NCBI RefSeq assembly: GCF_003332305.1
Contig: NZ_QOIO01000013.1
Location: 57,796 to 121,795, forward strand
Source: Microvirga aerophila
Lineage (GTDB): Bacteria; Pseudomonadota; Alphaproteobacteria; Rhizobiales; Beijerinckiaceae
Direction: 5' to 3'
Length of the DNA stretch: 64,000 nt
The position numbers were made by a program, and so were the translations under genes. How positions within the stretch are numbered: position 1 is the first letter of the stretch; the number at the start of each line of letters is the position of its first letter. Shown piece after piece: positions 9,453-19,492 of the stretch. The notes beneath the pieces are model-generated. The model saw only the letters and a list, made by a program, of their open reading frames with translations, ran no database searches and was not told the DNA's origin.

Positions 9453-11522
9453 ATGTATCACGCAATCGTCTTCCTGCCGCTCGTCGGCTTCCTCATCGCA
9501 GGCCTGTTCGGGCGCATGCTCGGGCCGCGCCCTAGCGAGATCGTCACGACCGCGCTGCTGTTCATCGCCGCCGTTCTGTCCTGGGTGTCGTTCATCCAGG
9601 TGGGCTTCGGCGACGGCGCGACCCGCGTTCAGGTGGCCCACTGGATGTCCTCCGGGGACCTCGTGGTCGACTGGGCGTTCCGGATCGACACTCTGACCGC
9701 CATGATGCTGGTGGTGGTGAATACGGTTTCGGCGCTCGTTCACCTCTATTCCATCGGCTACATGCACGAAGACCCGCATCGTCCGCGGTTCTTCGCCTAT
9801 CTGTCGCTCTTCACCTTCGCCATGCTCATGCTGGTGACGGCGGATAACCTCGTTCAGATGTTCTTCGGCTGGGAAGGCGTGGGCCTCGCGAGCTACCTGC
9901 TCATCGGCTTCTGGTACCAGAAGGACTCGGCGAACGCGGCCGCCATGAAGGCGTTCATCGTCAACCGGGTGGGCGATTTCGGCTTCCTGCTCGGCATCTT
10001 CACCCTGTTCGTTCTGTTCAACAGCGTCTCGTTCGACCAGATCTTCCCCCGCGTGGCGGAGATCGCGAACAACCGCTTCATGTTCCTCGGCATCGAGTGG
10101 CACGCGATGACTATCGCGGCCCTGCTGCTCTTCATGGGTGCCATGGGCAAGTCGGCGCAGTTCCTGCTGCACACCTGGCTGCCGGACGCGATGGAAGGCC
10201 CGACCCCCGTCTCGGCCCTTATCCACGCGGCCACCATGGTCACCGCCGGCGTCTTCATGGTCGCGCGCCTTTCGCCCGTGTTCGAGTATGCGCCCGCGGC
10301 GCTCACCGTGGTCACGGTCATCGGCGGCATCACGGCCTTCTTCGCCGCGACGGTCGGCCTCGTCCAGAACGACATCAAGCGGGTCATCGCCTATTCGACC
10401 TGCTCGCAGCTCGGCTACATGTTCGTGGGCCTCGGCGTCGGGGCCTATGGGGCCGGCGTGTTCCACCTGTTCACGCATGCCTTCTTCAAGGCGCTGCTGT
10501 TCCTCGGCGCCGGCTCGGTGATACATGCGATGCACCATGAGCAGGACATGCGCCACATGGGCGCGCTGCGCCGCTACATCCCGTTCACCACGGCCATGAT
10601 GGCTATCGGAACGCTGGCCCTGACCGGCTTCCCGTTCACGGCAGGCTACTATTCCAAGGACGCCATCATCGAGGCTGCCTACGCGTCGCATTCGACGGCC
10701 GGTTCCTTCGCGTTCCTGGCGACCGTCATCGCGGCCTTCATGACGTCCTTCTACTCCTGGCGCCTGTTCTTCCTCACCTTCGAGGGCCGGGCGCGCTGGG
10801 GGCACGGTGGTCACGGCGCTCACGACCATCAGCATGCGCCTCACGATCATGAAGGCGTGGAGCATGACGCGCGCAGCCGCGACGTAGAGCCCGCCTCGCA
10901 TGCCCAGCACGAGCATGTCCATGACGACCATGGCCACGGTCACCATGGCGCGCATCAGCCCCATGAAAGCCCGCTCGTGATGCTGCTCCCGCTGGTGGTA
11001 CTCGCCCTCGGGGCGGTGATTGCAGGCGTGGTCTTCCACAACGCCTTCATCGGCGAGGGATACCAGGAGTTCTGGAAGGGCGCGATCTTCACCCGTCCGG
11101 AAAACCATATCCTGGAGGAGATGCATCATCTCCCGGGCTGGGTGCCGCTGCTCCCAACCGTCATGATGATTCTGGGCTTTGTGCTGGCAGTCTACATGTA
11201 CATCGTCGACAACAAGCAGCCGGCGAGGCTGGCGGCGGATCACCCGATCCTTTACCGCTTCCTGCTCAACAAATGGTACTTCGACGAGCTGTACGACGCG
11301 ATCTTCGTGCGGCCGGCCATGGCCATCGGGCGCTTCTTCTGGCGCACGGGCGACCAGAGGATCATCGACGGCCTCGGGCCTGACGGCATCTCGGCCCGCG
11401 TCCTCGACGTGACGCGCGGCGTGGTCCGCATCCAGACCGGCTACCTCTATCACTATGCCTTCGCGATGCTGATCGGCGTTGCGGCTCTCGTGACCTTCTA
11501 TCTCTTCCGGGGAGCGCACTGA
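9453..11522 (+). CDS. nuoL: NADH-quinone oxidoreductase subunit L with histidine-rich loop
   Basis: NuoL (ND5) is the distal antiporter-like proton-pumping subunit of complex I. The 689-aa protein has the family motifs: [19 protein letters not shown] near 133-151, [20 protein letters not shown] near 234-253 (TM7/8 proton channel region), and [18 protein letters not shown] near 308-325. Residues about 450-505, between transmembrane segments, are an insertion with roughly 18 histidines in 56 residues (repeated GHGG, HDH and HGHGHH). Such a loop is not a general NuoL feature and would face one side of the membrane. The stop overlaps the nuoM start by 1 bp. Confidence 0.97.
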   Translation: MYHAIVFLPLVGFLIAGLFGRMLGPRPSEIVTTALLFIAAVLSWVSFIQVGFGDGATRVQVAHWMSSGDLVVDWAFRIDTLTAMMLVVVNTVSALVHLYSIGYMHEDPHRPRFFAYLSLFTFAMLMLVTADNLVQMFFGWEGVGLASYLLIGFWYQKDSANAAAMKAFIVNRVGDFGFLLGIFTLFVLFNSVSFDQIFPRVAEIANNRFMFLGIEWHAMTIAALLLFMGAMGKSAQFLLHTWLPDAMEGPTPVSALIHAATMVTAGVFMVARLSPVFEYAPAALTVVTVIGGITAFFAATVGLVQNDIKRVIAYSTCSQLGYMFVGLGVGAYGAGVFHLFTHAFFKALLFLGAGSVIHAMHHEQDMRHMGALRRYIPFTTAMMAIGTLALTGFPFTAGYYSKDAIIEAAYASHSTAGSFAFLATVIAAFMTSFYSWRLFFLTFEGRARWGHGGHGAHDHQHAPHDHEGVEHDARSRDVEPASHAQHEHVHDDHGHGHHGAHQPHESPLVMLLPLVVLALGAVIAGVVFHNAFIGEGYQEFWKGAIFTRPENHILEEMHHLPGWVPLLPTVMMILGFVLAVYMYIVDNKQPARLAADHPILYRFLLNKWYFDELYDAIFVRPAMAIGRFFWRTGDQRIIDGLGPDGISARVLDVTRGVVRIQTGYLYHYAFAMLIGVAALVTFYLFRGAH

Positions 11523-13033
11523 TGCTCGGGTTCGGTATTCTCTCCGGCCTTCTGATCCTGCCGCTTGTCGGCGCGGCCTTCATCCTGACGCTTCGCGGCG
11601 ACAGCCAGGCGGCCCGCTCCAACGCCCGCTGGGCGGCGCTCGCGACCACCGTCGCGACCTTCCTGCTGTCGCTGGTGGCCTGGGGCCGGTTCGACACGGC
11701 CTCGTCCTCGTTCCAGCTGGTCGAGACCCATGCCTGGCTGGCGGAAACCATCAGGTTCAAGCTCGGCGTCGACGGCTTCTCGATGCCGTTCATCCTGCTG
11801 ACGACGTTCCTGATGCCGTTCTGCATCCTGGCGTCGTGGGATTCCATCGAGACCCGGGTGAAGGAGTATTTCGTCGCGTTCCTGATCCTCGAGACCACGA
11901 TGATCGGCGTCTTCGCCGCCCTTGACCTCGTGCTGTTCTACCTGTTCTTCGAAGCGGGCCTCATTCCGATGTTCCTCATCATCGGCATCTGGGGCGGCAA
12001 GCGGCGCATCTACGCGAGCTTCAAGTTCTTCCTCTACACGCTGCTCGGCTCGGTGCTGATGCTGCTGGCCATCATGGCCATGTTCTGGGCCGCCGGCACC
12101 ACCGATATCCCGACCTTACTTGCCTACAAGTTCCCGGCGCACCTTCAGACCTGGCTCTGGCTCGCCTTCTTCGCGTCGTTCGCCGTGAAGATGCCCATGT
12201 GGCCGGTCCATACCTGGCTGCCGGACGCGCACGTGGAGGCGCCGACAGCCGGCTCGGTCATCCTGGCGGGCATCCTCCTGAAGATGGGCGGCTACGGCTT
12301 CATCCGTATTTCCCTGCCGATGTTCCCGGACGCCTCGGTCTATTTCGCGCCGCTCGTCTTCTCGCTCTCCGTCATCGCGATCGTCTACACCTCGCTGGTC
12401 GCCTTGATGCAGGAGGACATGAAGAAGCTCATCGCCTATTCGTCGGTGGCGCATATGGGCTTCGTGACCATGGGCCTGTTCAGCATGAATCCGCAGGGCA
12501 TCCAGGGCGCCATGTTCCAGATGGTGTCGCACGGGCTCGTGTCAGGCGCGCTCTTCCTGTGCGTCGGCGTCGTCTATGACCGCATGCACACCCGCGAGAT
12601 CCGGGCCTATGGCGGACTAGTGAACCGGATGCCGCTCTACGCCGTGGCTTTCCTGGTCTTCACCATGGCCAATGTGGGACTTCCGGGCACGTCGGGCTTC
12701 GTGGGCGAGTTCCTGTCGCTCATGGGAGCGTTCCGCGCCAACACCTGGGTGTCGTTCCTCGCCACCACGGGCGTGATCCTGTCCGCGGGCTATGCCCTCT
12801 GGCTCTACCGGCGTGTGGTCTACGGGGTGCTCGACAAGCCGAGCCTCCAGGGCATCACGGATCTGAACCGCCGCGAGATCATCACGCTCGCGCCCCTTCT
12901 CCTGCTGGTCATCTATTACGGCGTTCAGCCCGGCCCGATCCTCGACGCTTTCGCCGCGCCGACGGATACGCTCCTCAAGAGCGTCGAGGCCGCGCTTACA
13001 ACCGTGAAGACGGCGGCTGTCGCCGCACACTGA
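11522..13033 (+). CDS. nuoM: NADH-quinone oxidoreductase subunit M
   Basis: NuoM (ND4) is the middle antiporter-like proton-pumping subunit of complex I. It has 503 aa and about 14 hydrophobic spans. Conserved elements include [21 protein letters not shown] [20 protein letters not shown] near 139-158 with the key Glu, [20 protein letters not shown] near 222-241 and [17 protein letters not shown] near 299-315. The ATG overlaps the nuoL TGA by one base (translational coupling). nuoN follows after 7 bp. Confidence 0.98.
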   Translation: MLGFGILSGLLILPLVGAAFILTLRGDSQAARSNARWAALATTVATFLLSLVAWGRFDTASSSFQLVETHAWLAETIRFKLGVDGFSMPFILLTTFLMPFCILASWDSIETRVKEYFVAFLILETTMIGVFAALDLVLFYLFFEAGLIPMFLIIGIWGGKRRIYASFKFFLYTLLGSVLMLLAIMAMFWAAGTTDIPTLLAYKFPAHLQTWLWLAFFASFAVKMPMWPVHTWLPDAHVEAPTAGSVILAGILLKMGGYGFIRISLPMFPDASVYFAPLVFSLSVIAIVYTSLVALMQEDMKKLIAYSSVAHMGFVTMGLFSMNPQGIQGAMFQMVSHGLVSGALFLCVGVVYDRMHTREIRAYGGLVNRMPLYAVAFLVFTMANVGLPGTSGFVGEFLSLMGAFRANTWVSFLATTGVILSAGYALWLYRRVVYGVLDKPSLQGITDLNRREIITLAPLLLLVIYYGVQPGPILDAFAAPTDTLLKSVEAALTTVKTAAVAAH

Positions 13034-13040
13034 GGTCACG

Positions 13041-14480
13041 ATGAACCCCGCCTTCGCTATTCCCGCTTTCGGTCCTGCGCTGCCGGAGATCATCCTGGCG
13101 GTCGGCGTTCTCGTCCTCGTCCTGTTCGGCGCGTTCCGCGGCGAGCGGTCGGGCGAGGGCATGAACATCACCGCGCTCGCGCTTCTGACGGTCGCGTTCG
13201 TGGCCGTGCTGATGCTCCCCTCTGAGCGCGTCGAGACCATGGCCGGCTCCTTCGTGGTGGACGGCTTTGCCAAGATCATGAAGGCTCTGACGCTTCTAGG
13301 TTCCGCCGGGGGCATCATCCTGTCGATGGATTACATGCGTCGCGAGGGCATCTATCGGTTCGAGTACCCGATCCTGATCGTGCTCTCGACGATCGGCATG
13401 CTCATGGTGATCTCCGCCAACGATCTCATCGCGCTCTACCTCGGTCTCGAACTCCTCAGCCTCTCTTCCTACGTCATCGCGGCCTTCGACCGGGACAACC
13501 TGCGTTCGACAGAGGCCGGCCTGAAGTACTTCGTGCTTGGCGCGCTGTCCTCGGGCATGCTGCTTTACGGTGCGTCCCTGGTCTACGGATTCACGGGCAG
13601 CGTGTCGTTCCCGGTGATTGCCTCAACGCTTCAAGGCAACGTCGGCAGCGGCGTGATCTTCGGACTTGTCTTCGTGTCGGCCGGCATCGCGTTCAAGATT
13701 TCGGCGGTGCCGTTCCATATGTGGACGCCGGACGTCTATGAGGGTTCTCCAACGCCGGTGACCGCTTTTTTCGCGGCCGCTCCGAAAATGGCCGGCATGG
13801 CCATGGCGACCCGGGTGTTCATCGACGCCTTCCCGGGCATCACCGGCCAGTGGCAGCAGATCATCGTCTTCATCTCGATTGCCTCCATGGCGTTGGGCTC
13901 ATTCGCGGCCATCGGCCAGCGCAACATCAAGCGCCTGATGGCATACTCCTCTATCGGCAATGTGGGCTACGCCTTGATCGGCCTTGCGGCCGGCACACCG
14001 GAGGGCATCCAGGGCGTCGTCATCTACATGGCTATCTACCTGGCCATGACTTTGGGTTCGTTCGCGGTCATCCTCGGCATGCGCCGCGGCCGGGTGATGT
14101 TCGACACCATCGACGACCTTTCAGGTCTCGCGCGTACCCATCCCGCGCTGGCGTTCTGTCTGGCTATGATGATGTTCTCGCTCGCAGGCATCCCGCCGCT
14201 CGCCGGCTTCTTCGCGAAGTTCTACGTGTTCGCGGCAGCCATCCAGGCGAACCTGGTGACGCTTGCGGTGATCGGCGTCGTGACCAGCGTGATCGGGGCG
14301 TTCTATTACCTGCGCATCGTCAAGGTCATGTACTTCGACGCGCCGGGCGAGAAGTTCGAGCGCATGTCGCCGGGCGTGAGCTTCGTGCTCGCGGTATCGA
14401 GCGCCGTTGTGCTGCTGTTCTGGCTCGCGCCCGCTCCGTTCGTCAACGCCGCAGGCGCTGCTGCGCGCTCCTTGTTCTGA
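13041..14480 (+). CDS. nuoN: NADH-quinone oxidoreductase subunit N
   Basis: NuoN (ND2) is the third antiporter-like subunit of complex I, closest to NuoK. The 479-aa sequence shows YLGLELLSLSSYVIAAFDRD near 133-152, KISAVPFHMWTPDVYEGSPT near 218-237 and QRNIKRLMAYSSIGNVGYAL near 293-312, the lysine and glutamate positions of the proton path. It closes the nuo operon; birA begins 1 bp after its stop and is probably co-transcribed. Confidence 0.98.
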   Translation: MNPAFAIPAFGPALPEIILAVGVLVLVLFGAFRGERSGEGMNITALALLTVAFVAVLMLPSERVETMAGSFVVDGFAKIMKALTLLGSAGGIILSMDYMRREGIYRFEYPILIVLSTIGMLMVISANDLIALYLGLELLSLSSYVIAAFDRDNLRSTEAGLKYFVLGALSSGMLLYGASLVYGFTGSVSFPVIASTLQGNVGSGVIFGLVFVSAGIAFKISAVPFHMWTPDVYEGSPTPVTAFFAAAPKMAGMAMATRVFIDAFPGITGQWQQIIVFISIASMALGSFAAIGQRNIKRLMAYSSIGNVGYALIGLAAGTPEGIQGVVIYMAIYLAMTLGSFAVILGMRRGRVMFDTIDDLSGLARTHPALAFCLAMMMFSLAGIPPLAGFFAKFYVFAAAIQANLVTLAVIGVVTSVIGAFYYLRIVKVMYFDAPGEKFERMSPGVSFVLAVSSAVVLLFWLAPAPFVNAAGAAARSLF

Positions 14481-14481
14481 C

Positions 14482-15306
14482 GTGCGTCTGTCGTCCAAGA
14501 CCGAGTCCGCCGGATACCGGCTCGTTTCCCTCGAGACGACGGATTCCACGAACGATGATGCGCTTGAGGCTGCCCGCTCCGGCGATCCGGGGCGGCTCTG
14601 GATCGTGGCTGTCGAGCAGCGCGCGGGCCGGGGACGTCACGGCCGGCAGTGGTCATCGCCTCCGGGCAATCTCTATGCCAGCCTCCTGCTGATGGAGCCC
14701 TGCGAGCCGGCGGTTGCGCCGCAGCTGGGATTTGTAGCAGGGCTGGCCCTTCACGAGGCTGTCGAGACGATGACCAGCCTTGGCGCGCCGCGCCTGTCCC
14801 TCAAATGGCCAAATGATCTTCTGCTCGATGGGGCAAAGGTTTCCGGCCTGCTTCTGGAAGCCCATCGCGTCGGCCCACAGGCACGTCTCGCGATCATCAT
14901 CGGCTTTGGTGTGAACGTCGCCTATGCGCCGACCGGAACGCCGTACCCGGCCGCTTCCTTGCAGGCCGTCAGCCCAGGCTTAGGTCGCGAGGGGGTTCTC
15001 CTCTCCTTGGGCGAGGCATTCGCCCGCACCCTGGCTGCCTGGCAGGCATCGGTGCGCCGCAGCCCTTCTGAGCCCTTCGCAGCGATCCGCCATCTCTGGC
15101 TCGAGCGCGCAGCCGGGCTCGGAAAAGAAGTCACGCTTCGCCTTCCCACGGGTCAGAGGAGCGGTATCTTCGAAGGGCTCGACCGCTTCGGTCGATTGCA
15201 GCTCAAAACGCCGTCCGGCGTGGAACTCATCGATGCAGGCGACCTTTATTTTCCCAATTTACAGCACGATATAGCCAAGCTCGACGCTGGCGCGACAAGG
15301 TCCTGA
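14482..15306 (+). CDS. birA: Biotin--[acetyl-CoA-carboxylase] ligase
   Basis: BirA activates biotin with ATP and attaches it to the lysine of biotin carboxyl carrier protein and related carboxylase domains. The start is taken as GTG 14482, one base after the nuoN stop; earlier codons in this frame overlap nuoN and look unlike the family. The biotinyl-AMP binding motif GRGRHGRQWSSPPGNLY is near residues 50-66 and WPNDLLLDGAKVSGLL near 109-124. With 274 aa it has the catalytic and small C-terminal domains but no N-terminal winged helix, so it is a monofunctional ligase and not a bio-operon repressor. nuoN-birA-rnj linkage is common in Rhizobiales. Confidence 0.93.
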   Translation: MRLSSKTESAGYRLVSLETTDSTNDDALEAARSGDPGRLWIVAVEQRAGRGRHGRQWSSPPGNLYASLLLMEPCEPAVAPQLGFVAGLALHEAVETMTSLGAPRLSLKWPNDLLLDGAKVSGLLLEAHRVGPQARLAIIIGFGVNVAYAPTGTPYPAASLQAVSPGLGREGVLLSLGEAFARTLAAWQASVRRSPSEPFAAIRHLWLERAAGLGKEVTLRLPTGQRSGIFEGLDRFGRLQLKTPSGVELIDAGDLYFPNLQHDIAKLDAGATRS

Positions 15307-15308
15307 TA

Positions 15309-16982
15309 ATGTCATCCTCGAATGATGAACTCGTTTTTCTCCCCCTCGGAGGCTTAGGCGAAATCGGCATGAACGCCGCGCTCTACGGCTTCGGACCGGA
15401 GCTCGACCGCCGGTGGATCCTGGTGGATTGCGGGATGGGCTTTGGCGGCGAAGAGCACCTGCCGGGGATCGATCTGGTCTATCCGGACCTGCGTTTTATC
15501 GAGGAAGAGCGACATAATCTGCTGGGCATTTTAATCACCCATGCCCACGAGGACCATATTGGAGCCCTCGTGGAGATGTGGCCGCGCCTGCGCGCCCCAG
15601 TCTACGCGACGAAGTTCGCCATCGGTCTGCTGCAGACGCGCCGGCTGGCCGAGGCGGACGCGCCGAAGATCGAGCTCAACGAGATCGCGCCCAACGAGCG
15701 CCTGAAACTCGGCCCCTTCGAAGTCGAATATGTGCCCGTCGCCCACTCGATTCCTGAATCGAATGCCCTTGCGATCCGCACGCCTCACGGGCTCGTGGTC
15801 CATACCGGCGACTGGAAGCTCGATAACACACCCTATCTCGGCAGCCTGACCTCGGAAGAGAAGTTTCGGGCCCTCGGGGACGAGGGCATTCTGGCTCTCG
15901 TGTGCGACTCCACCAATGTCGTCCGCGATGGGGTGAGCCCCAGCGAGGCCGACGTGTCGCGCAACCTGGCGCAGCTCATCAAGGACGCACCCTATCGGGT
16001 CGCGATCACCACCTTCGCGTCCAATGTCGCCCGCATCCGGTCGGTCGCTGAAGCCGCGAAGGAATGCGGTCGCGAGGTTGTCGTGGTGGGCCGCGCCATG
16101 GACCGAGTGGTCGATGTGGCGAACGAATGCGGCTTCCTGGAGGGCCTGCCGGAATTCCGCTCCCCCGATACGTTCGGGTACCTGCCGCGCGACAAGGTTG
16201 TGGCGGTCCTCACAGGGTCTCAAGGCGAGCCGCGCGCCGCGTTGGCACGGATCGCACAGGATGAACATCCGGATATCGCTTTGTCCAAGGGCGATCGGGT
16301 GATCTTCTCGTCCCGGGCTATTCCGGGCAACGAGAAGGAGGTTGGGTCCATCATCAACCGCCTGATCGAGCAGGGCATCGAGGTGATCACCGACCGCACC
16401 GAACTCGTTCACGTGTCGGGCCATCCGCGCCGTGGCGAGCTGGCCCAGATGTACGAGTGGACCCGGCCACGCATCGCCATCCCGGCCCACGGCGAGGCGA
16501 TGCACCTGGCCGAGCACGCGAAATTCGCCCACGCTCAAGGCGTGCCGGAAGTAGTCCGCGCACGGAACGGCTCCTTGGTTCGTCTTGCGCCGGGACCCGC
16601 CGAGATCGTCGACATGATCCCGGTCGGGCGTCTCTACAAGGACGGCAATATCGTCATCGGAAATGGGGAGCGGGCGCTTCCGGAGCGCCGCAAACTGGCT
16701 TTTGCGGGCATCGTCAGCGTCGCCGTCGCCATTGACGAGCGCGGCGAGATCGCCGGCGATCCGATAATCGACACGATGGGACTGCCGGAGAAGAACCGGC
16801 AGGGCGAGGACATCGCGGATCTTATCGCCGATGCGGTGGGCGACCTGCTCGACAATCTGCCCAAGGCCAAGCGCCGCGACCCGGAAGCCGTGGAGAATGC
16901 AGTTGTCAGAACTGTGCGGGCAGCCGTAAATCAGATGTGGGGCAAGAAGCCTGCCTGCCACGTGCTGGTGATCGAGGTCTGA
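15309..16982 (+). CDS. rnj: Ribonuclease J
   Basis: RNase J is a metallo-beta-lactamase/beta-CASP ribonuclease with 5'-exo and endonuclease activity, used for mRNA decay and rRNA 5'-end maturation in alphaproteobacteria. The zinc motif HxHxDH is at H78, H80, D82, H83 (THAHEDHIGAL). Later ligands are seen in YVPVAHSIPES and VHTGDWKLD, and the beta-CASP region includes HVSGHPRRGEL and IPAHGEAMHL. The 557-aa length and the C-terminal dimerisation domain are standard. It starts 3 bp after birA and is followed after 2 bp by the epimerase gene. Confidence 0.95.
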   Translation: MSSSNDELVFLPLGGLGEIGMNAALYGFGPELDRRWILVDCGMGFGGEEHLPGIDLVYPDLRFIEEERHNLLGILITHAHEDHIGALVEMWPRLRAPVYATKFAIGLLQTRRLAEADAPKIELNEIAPNERLKLGPFEVEYVPVAHSIPESNALAIRTPHGLVVHTGDWKLDNTPYLGSLTSEEKFRALGDEGILALVCDSTNVVRDGVSPSEADVSRNLAQLIKDAPYRVAITTFASNVARIRSVAEAAKECGREVVVVGRAMDRVVDVANECGFLEGLPEFRSPDTFGYLPRDKVVAVLTGSQGEPRAALARIAQDEHPDIALSKGDRVIFSSRAIPGNEKEVGSIINRLIEQGIEVITDRTELVHVSGHPRRGELAQMYEWTRPRIAIPAHGEAMHLAEHAKFAHAQGVPEVVRARNGSLVRLAPGPAEIVDMIPVGRLYKDGNIVIGNGERALPERRKLAFAGIVSVAVAIDERGEIAGDPIIDTMGLPEKNRQGEDIADLIADAVGDLLDNLPKAKRRDPEAVENAVVRTVRAAVNQMWGKKPACHVLVIEV

Positions 16983-16984
16983 GC

Positions 16985-17389
16985 ATGATCGGTCGCCTCA
17001 ATCATATCGCCATCGCGGTGCCGGATATCGCAGCCGCGTCCCGGCTATACCAGGGAACCCTGGGGGCCGAGGTCTCAGCGCCGGAGAAGCTTCCGGAGCA
17101 TGGCGTAACAGTGGTCTTCATCACCCTGCCTAATACTAAGATCGAGCTGCTTGAGCCTTTGGGCGAAGCTTCGCCGATTGCCAGGTTCCTAGACAAGAAT
17201 CCCGATGGCGGCATCCACCATGTTTGCTACGAGGTCGAGGATATCGGCGCGGCTCGCGACTGGCTCGTGACTTCCGGAGCGCGGGTGCTTGGCTCGGGAG
17301 AGCCCAAGATCGGCGCCCATGGCAAACCGGTGCTTTTTCTGCACCCGAAGGATTTCAACGGCGCGCTCATCGAACTCGAGCAGGCCTGA
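16985..17389 (+). CDS. mce: Methylmalonyl-CoA epimerase
   Basis: The enzyme interconverts (R)- and (S)-methylmalonyl-CoA, linking propionyl-CoA carboxylation to methylmalonyl-CoA mutase; in methylotroph relatives it also serves the ethylmalonyl-CoA pathway. The 134-aa protein has the two paired beta-alpha-beta-beta-beta units of the VOC fold: LNHIAIAVPDI at the start and GIHHVCYEVEDI around residue 76, both providing metal-binding histidines, with Glu in KIELLEPLGE. The start at ATG 16985 follows the rnj stop by 2 bp; the frame open further upstream only overlaps rnj. Confidence 0.93.
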   Translation: MIGRLNHIAIAVPDIAAASRLYQGTLGAEVSAPEKLPEHGVTVVFITLPNTKIELLEPLGEASPIARFLDKNPDGGIHHVCYEVEDIGAARDWLVTSGARVLGSGEPKIGAHGKPVLFLHPKDFNGALIELEQA

Positions 17390-17399
17390 GGGAAAGCCA

Positions 17400-17735
17400 T
17401 TGAACAAGCTCGTCAAAGCCGTCGCCGGGACCTTGTGGTCGACGCTGGCCGTCGTGGTGGTCGTATCCGGCTTGGCTGTCGCCGTCGTGGTCAACACGTT
17501 CGACTTGAGCGTGACCGGCGGACTCGCGCTCTACTTTGTCATTTGGTGGACATTGCTGTTCGCGATCCTGCCGTTCGGCGTGCAGAGCCAAGCCGAGAGC
17601 GGGGAGGTGGTTCAGGGGAGCGAACCGGGAGCGCCATCGGCTCCGGCTTTGCAGGAGAAGGCGGTTTGGACGACGCTGGTCGCATCCGTCGTTCTCGTCG
17701 TCGTCGCTGCCGTATTGCCCCTGTCGGGTCTCTAG
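17400..17735 (+). CDS. DUF1467 family membrane protein
   Basis: This is a small inner-membrane protein of unknown function. The DUF1467 core is clear: ALYFVIWWTLLFAILPFGVQ, then a polar GEVVQGSEPGAPSAPALQEK stretch and a final hydrophobic span. The proposed start is TTG 17400, behind a GGGAAAG ribosome-binding site; no ATG fits the frame outside the mce gene. This gives 111 aa with an extra N-terminal span (residues about 11-33) compared with shorter homologs; an internal GTG could give a shorter form. The gene sits between mce and proS, a conserved place for this family in Rhizobiales. Confidence 0.8.
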   Translation: MNKLVKAVAGTLWSTLAVVVVVSGLAVAVVVNTFDLSVTGGLALYFVIWWTLLFAILPFGVQSQAESGEVVQGSEPGAPSAPALQEKAVWTTLVASVVLVVVAAVLPLSGL

Positions 17736-17748
17736 CGGGTCTCTAGCC
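17712..17748 (+). repeat. 11-bp tandem duplication over the DUF1467 stop codon
   Basis: The unit CGGGTCTCTAG occurs twice back to back at about 17725-17746; the first copy contains the TAG stop of the DUF1467 gene. It looks like a small slippage duplication with no effect on the protein. Confidence 0.6.
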
Positions 17749-17760
17749 CAAAAGAAAAAA

Positions 17761-17784
17761 GCAAGGCTTTCGCCTTGCCTGAAC
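17761..17784 (+). terminator. Intrinsic terminator after the DUF1467 gene
   Basis: The inverted repeat GCAAGGC (17761-17767), loop TTTC, GCCTTGC (17772-17778) lies 26 bp after the stop codon and is preceded by an A-rich tract. It plausibly ends the nuo-birA-rnj-mce transcript. The T-run after the stem is short and delayed (CCTTTT at 17787-17792). Confidence 0.65.
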
Positions 17785-17789
17785 TGCCT

Positions 17790-18118
17790 TTTGGCATGTT
17801 GACCCTTGGCTTTCTAATGCCGTCGCCTGCGGGGCGCGCGAGGGTCTTGTTCCTCCCGAAACTCGGACCGCAACCTCTGACTTCTGCAAGTCGAAGGCTT
17901 TAAGTAACGGCTTTATACTGATCCAAGTTAGTCGTGTCACCTTTTTTGGGCATGCCTTGATGCATTTTTCGGCACATACTGCATTGGTCTTTCGTCTAAG
18001 GCGGGGCTCGAAACCCTTCTGCTCCAATGACAGCTTGTCTTTTGCCGGCTCCCTGTGTTGTGTGCTTCAAACGAGTCGCAACCCGTCAATCCAACTTTAT
18101 CGAGATTAAAGGCGTCCT
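17790..18118. other. Spacer upstream of proS, no gene seen
   Basis: About 330 bp between the terminator and proS. It is less GC-rich than the flanking genes and has no reading frame with codon use like the neighbours. It should contain the proS promoter, but no convincing -35/-10 pair was identified. Confidence 0.5.
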
Positions 18119-19444
18119 ATGCGTTTGAGCCGCTTTTTCCTGCCCATTCTCCGTGAGACGCCGAAAGAGGCGGAGATCGTGTCCCACCGCCTGATGCTGC
18201 GCGCCGGCATGATCCGCCAGGAATCCGCAGGCATTTACGCTTGGTTGCCGTTGGGCCTGAAGGTCTTGAACAAGGTCAACGCCATCGTTCGTGAGGAGCA
18301 GAACCGCTCGGGCGCAGTCGAACTTCTGATGCCGACGATCCAGTCGGCCGATCTCTGGCGGGAGTCGGGTCGCTATGAGGCCTATGGCAAGGAGATGCTT
18401 CGCATCCAGGACCGGCACGAGCGCGAAATGCTCTTCGGGCCAACCAACGAGGAAATGATCACGGAGATCTTCCGGGGCTACGTCCGCTCCTACAAGGATC
18501 TGCCTCTGAACCTTTATCACATCCAGTGGAAGTTCCGCGACGAGGTACGTCCGCGCTTCGGCGTCATGCGCTCGCGCGAGTTCCTGATGAAGGACGCCTA
18601 TTCGTTCGACTTGGATCAGGCCGGCGCGCGCCATTCCTACAACAAGATGTTCGTGGCCTATCTTCGCACCTTTGCCCGCATGGGCCTGAAGGCGATTCCG
18701 ATGCGTGCTGATACGGGCCCGATCGGCGGCGATCTCAGCCATGAATTCATCATCCTGGCATCGACCGGCGAGAGCGAGGTGTTCTGCCACGCGGACTATC
18801 TCGACTTCGACATCCCGGCGGCGGATACGGATTTCGACAGTGCGCCGGCGCTTCAGGGTCTCGTGGACAAGTGGACGTCGCTCTATGCGGCCACCTCCGA
18901 GATGCACGACGCCGCAGCCTTCGACGCCGTTCCGGCAGACAAGAAAATGTCGGCCCGCGGCATCGAGGTCGGCCATATCTTCTATTTCGGCACCAAGTAC
19001 TCGAAGCCCATGGGCGCCAAGGTCATGGGGCCAGACGGGCAGGAGCACGAGGTGCATATGGGCTCCTACGGCATTGGCCCGAGCCGCCTCATCGCCGCCA
19101 TCATCGAGGCGAGCCACGACGAGAACGGCATCATCTGGCCGGACGCGATTGCGCCCTTCGACGTGGCGATTCTCAACCTCAAGGCCGGCGACGCGGCAAC
19201 CGACGAAGCGTCGAACAGGCTCTATCGTGAACTCACCGCCGCCGGCCGCGACGTGTTGTATGATGATCGGGACGAGCGTCCCGGCGGCAAGTTTGCCACC
19301 GCCGATCTCATCGGCATTCCGTGGCAGGTTCTCATCGGACCCAAGGGTCTTGCCGAGGGCAAGGTGGAGCTGAAGAATCGCCGCACCGGCGAGCGGGAAC
19401 TCCTGCCGCTCGACGATCTCGTCGCGCGTCTGGCGCCACGCTGA
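18119..19444 (+). CDS. proS: Proline--tRNA ligase
   Basis: ProS charges tRNA-Pro and is a class II aminoacyl-tRNA synthetase. The 441-aa protein is the short alphaproteobacterial form without the editing insertion between motifs 2 and 3. Motif 1 lies at about residues 23-56 ([20 protein letters not shown]), motif 2 near 138-160 ([20 protein letters not shown]), preceded by GPTNEEMIT, and motif 3 near 318-328 ([11 protein letters not shown]). The anticodon-binding domain ends the protein. It is probably co-transcribed with lolC and lolD, which follow after 48 bp. Confidence 0.97.
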   Translation: MRLSRFFLPILRETPKEAEIVSHRLMLRAGMIRQESAGIYAWLPLGLKVLNKVNAIVREEQNRSGAVELLMPTIQSADLWRESGRYEAYGKEMLRIQDRHEREMLFGPTNEEMITEIFRGYVRSYKDLPLNLYHIQWKFRDEVRPRFGVMRSREFLMKDAYSFDLDQAGARHSYNKMFVAYLRTFARMGLKAIPMRADTGPIGGDLSHEFIILASTGESEVFCHADYLDFDIPAADTDFDSAPALQGLVDKWTSLYAATSEMHDAAAFDAVPADKKMSARGIEVGHIFYFGTKYSKPMGAKVMGPDGQEHEVHMGSYGIGPSRLIAAIIEASHDENGIIWPDAIAPFDVAILNLKAGDAATDEASNRLYRELTAAGRDVLYDDRDERPGGKFATADLIGIPWQVLIGPKGLAEGKVELKNRRTGERELLPLDDLVARLAPR

Positions 19445-19492
19445 TCGAGGACTGCCCCAAGTTCGGCGCTAACGTTCGGCATAAAGGTTCGC

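Noticed and set aside
10800..10970. Possible separate His-rich metal-binding protein inside nuoL
   Set aside because: The segment is in frame with NuoL and flanked by transmembrane helices without stop or start signals, so it is a loop of NuoL.
9420..11519. Long open frame on the minus strand (699 codons) opposite nuoL
   Set aside because: Antisense shadow of nuoL; the protein would be very rich in Arg, His, Glu and Asp with no hydrophobic core and no family resemblance.
15531..16961. Minus-strand open frame of 476 codons opposite rnj
   Set aside because: Rnj on the plus strand has full catalytic motifs; the antisense frame shows none.
17790..18118. Search for a tRNA or small RNA in the spacer before proS
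   Set aside because: No cloverleaf, TTC-loop consensus or strong terminator-linked hairpin was found beyond the terminator of the upstream gene.
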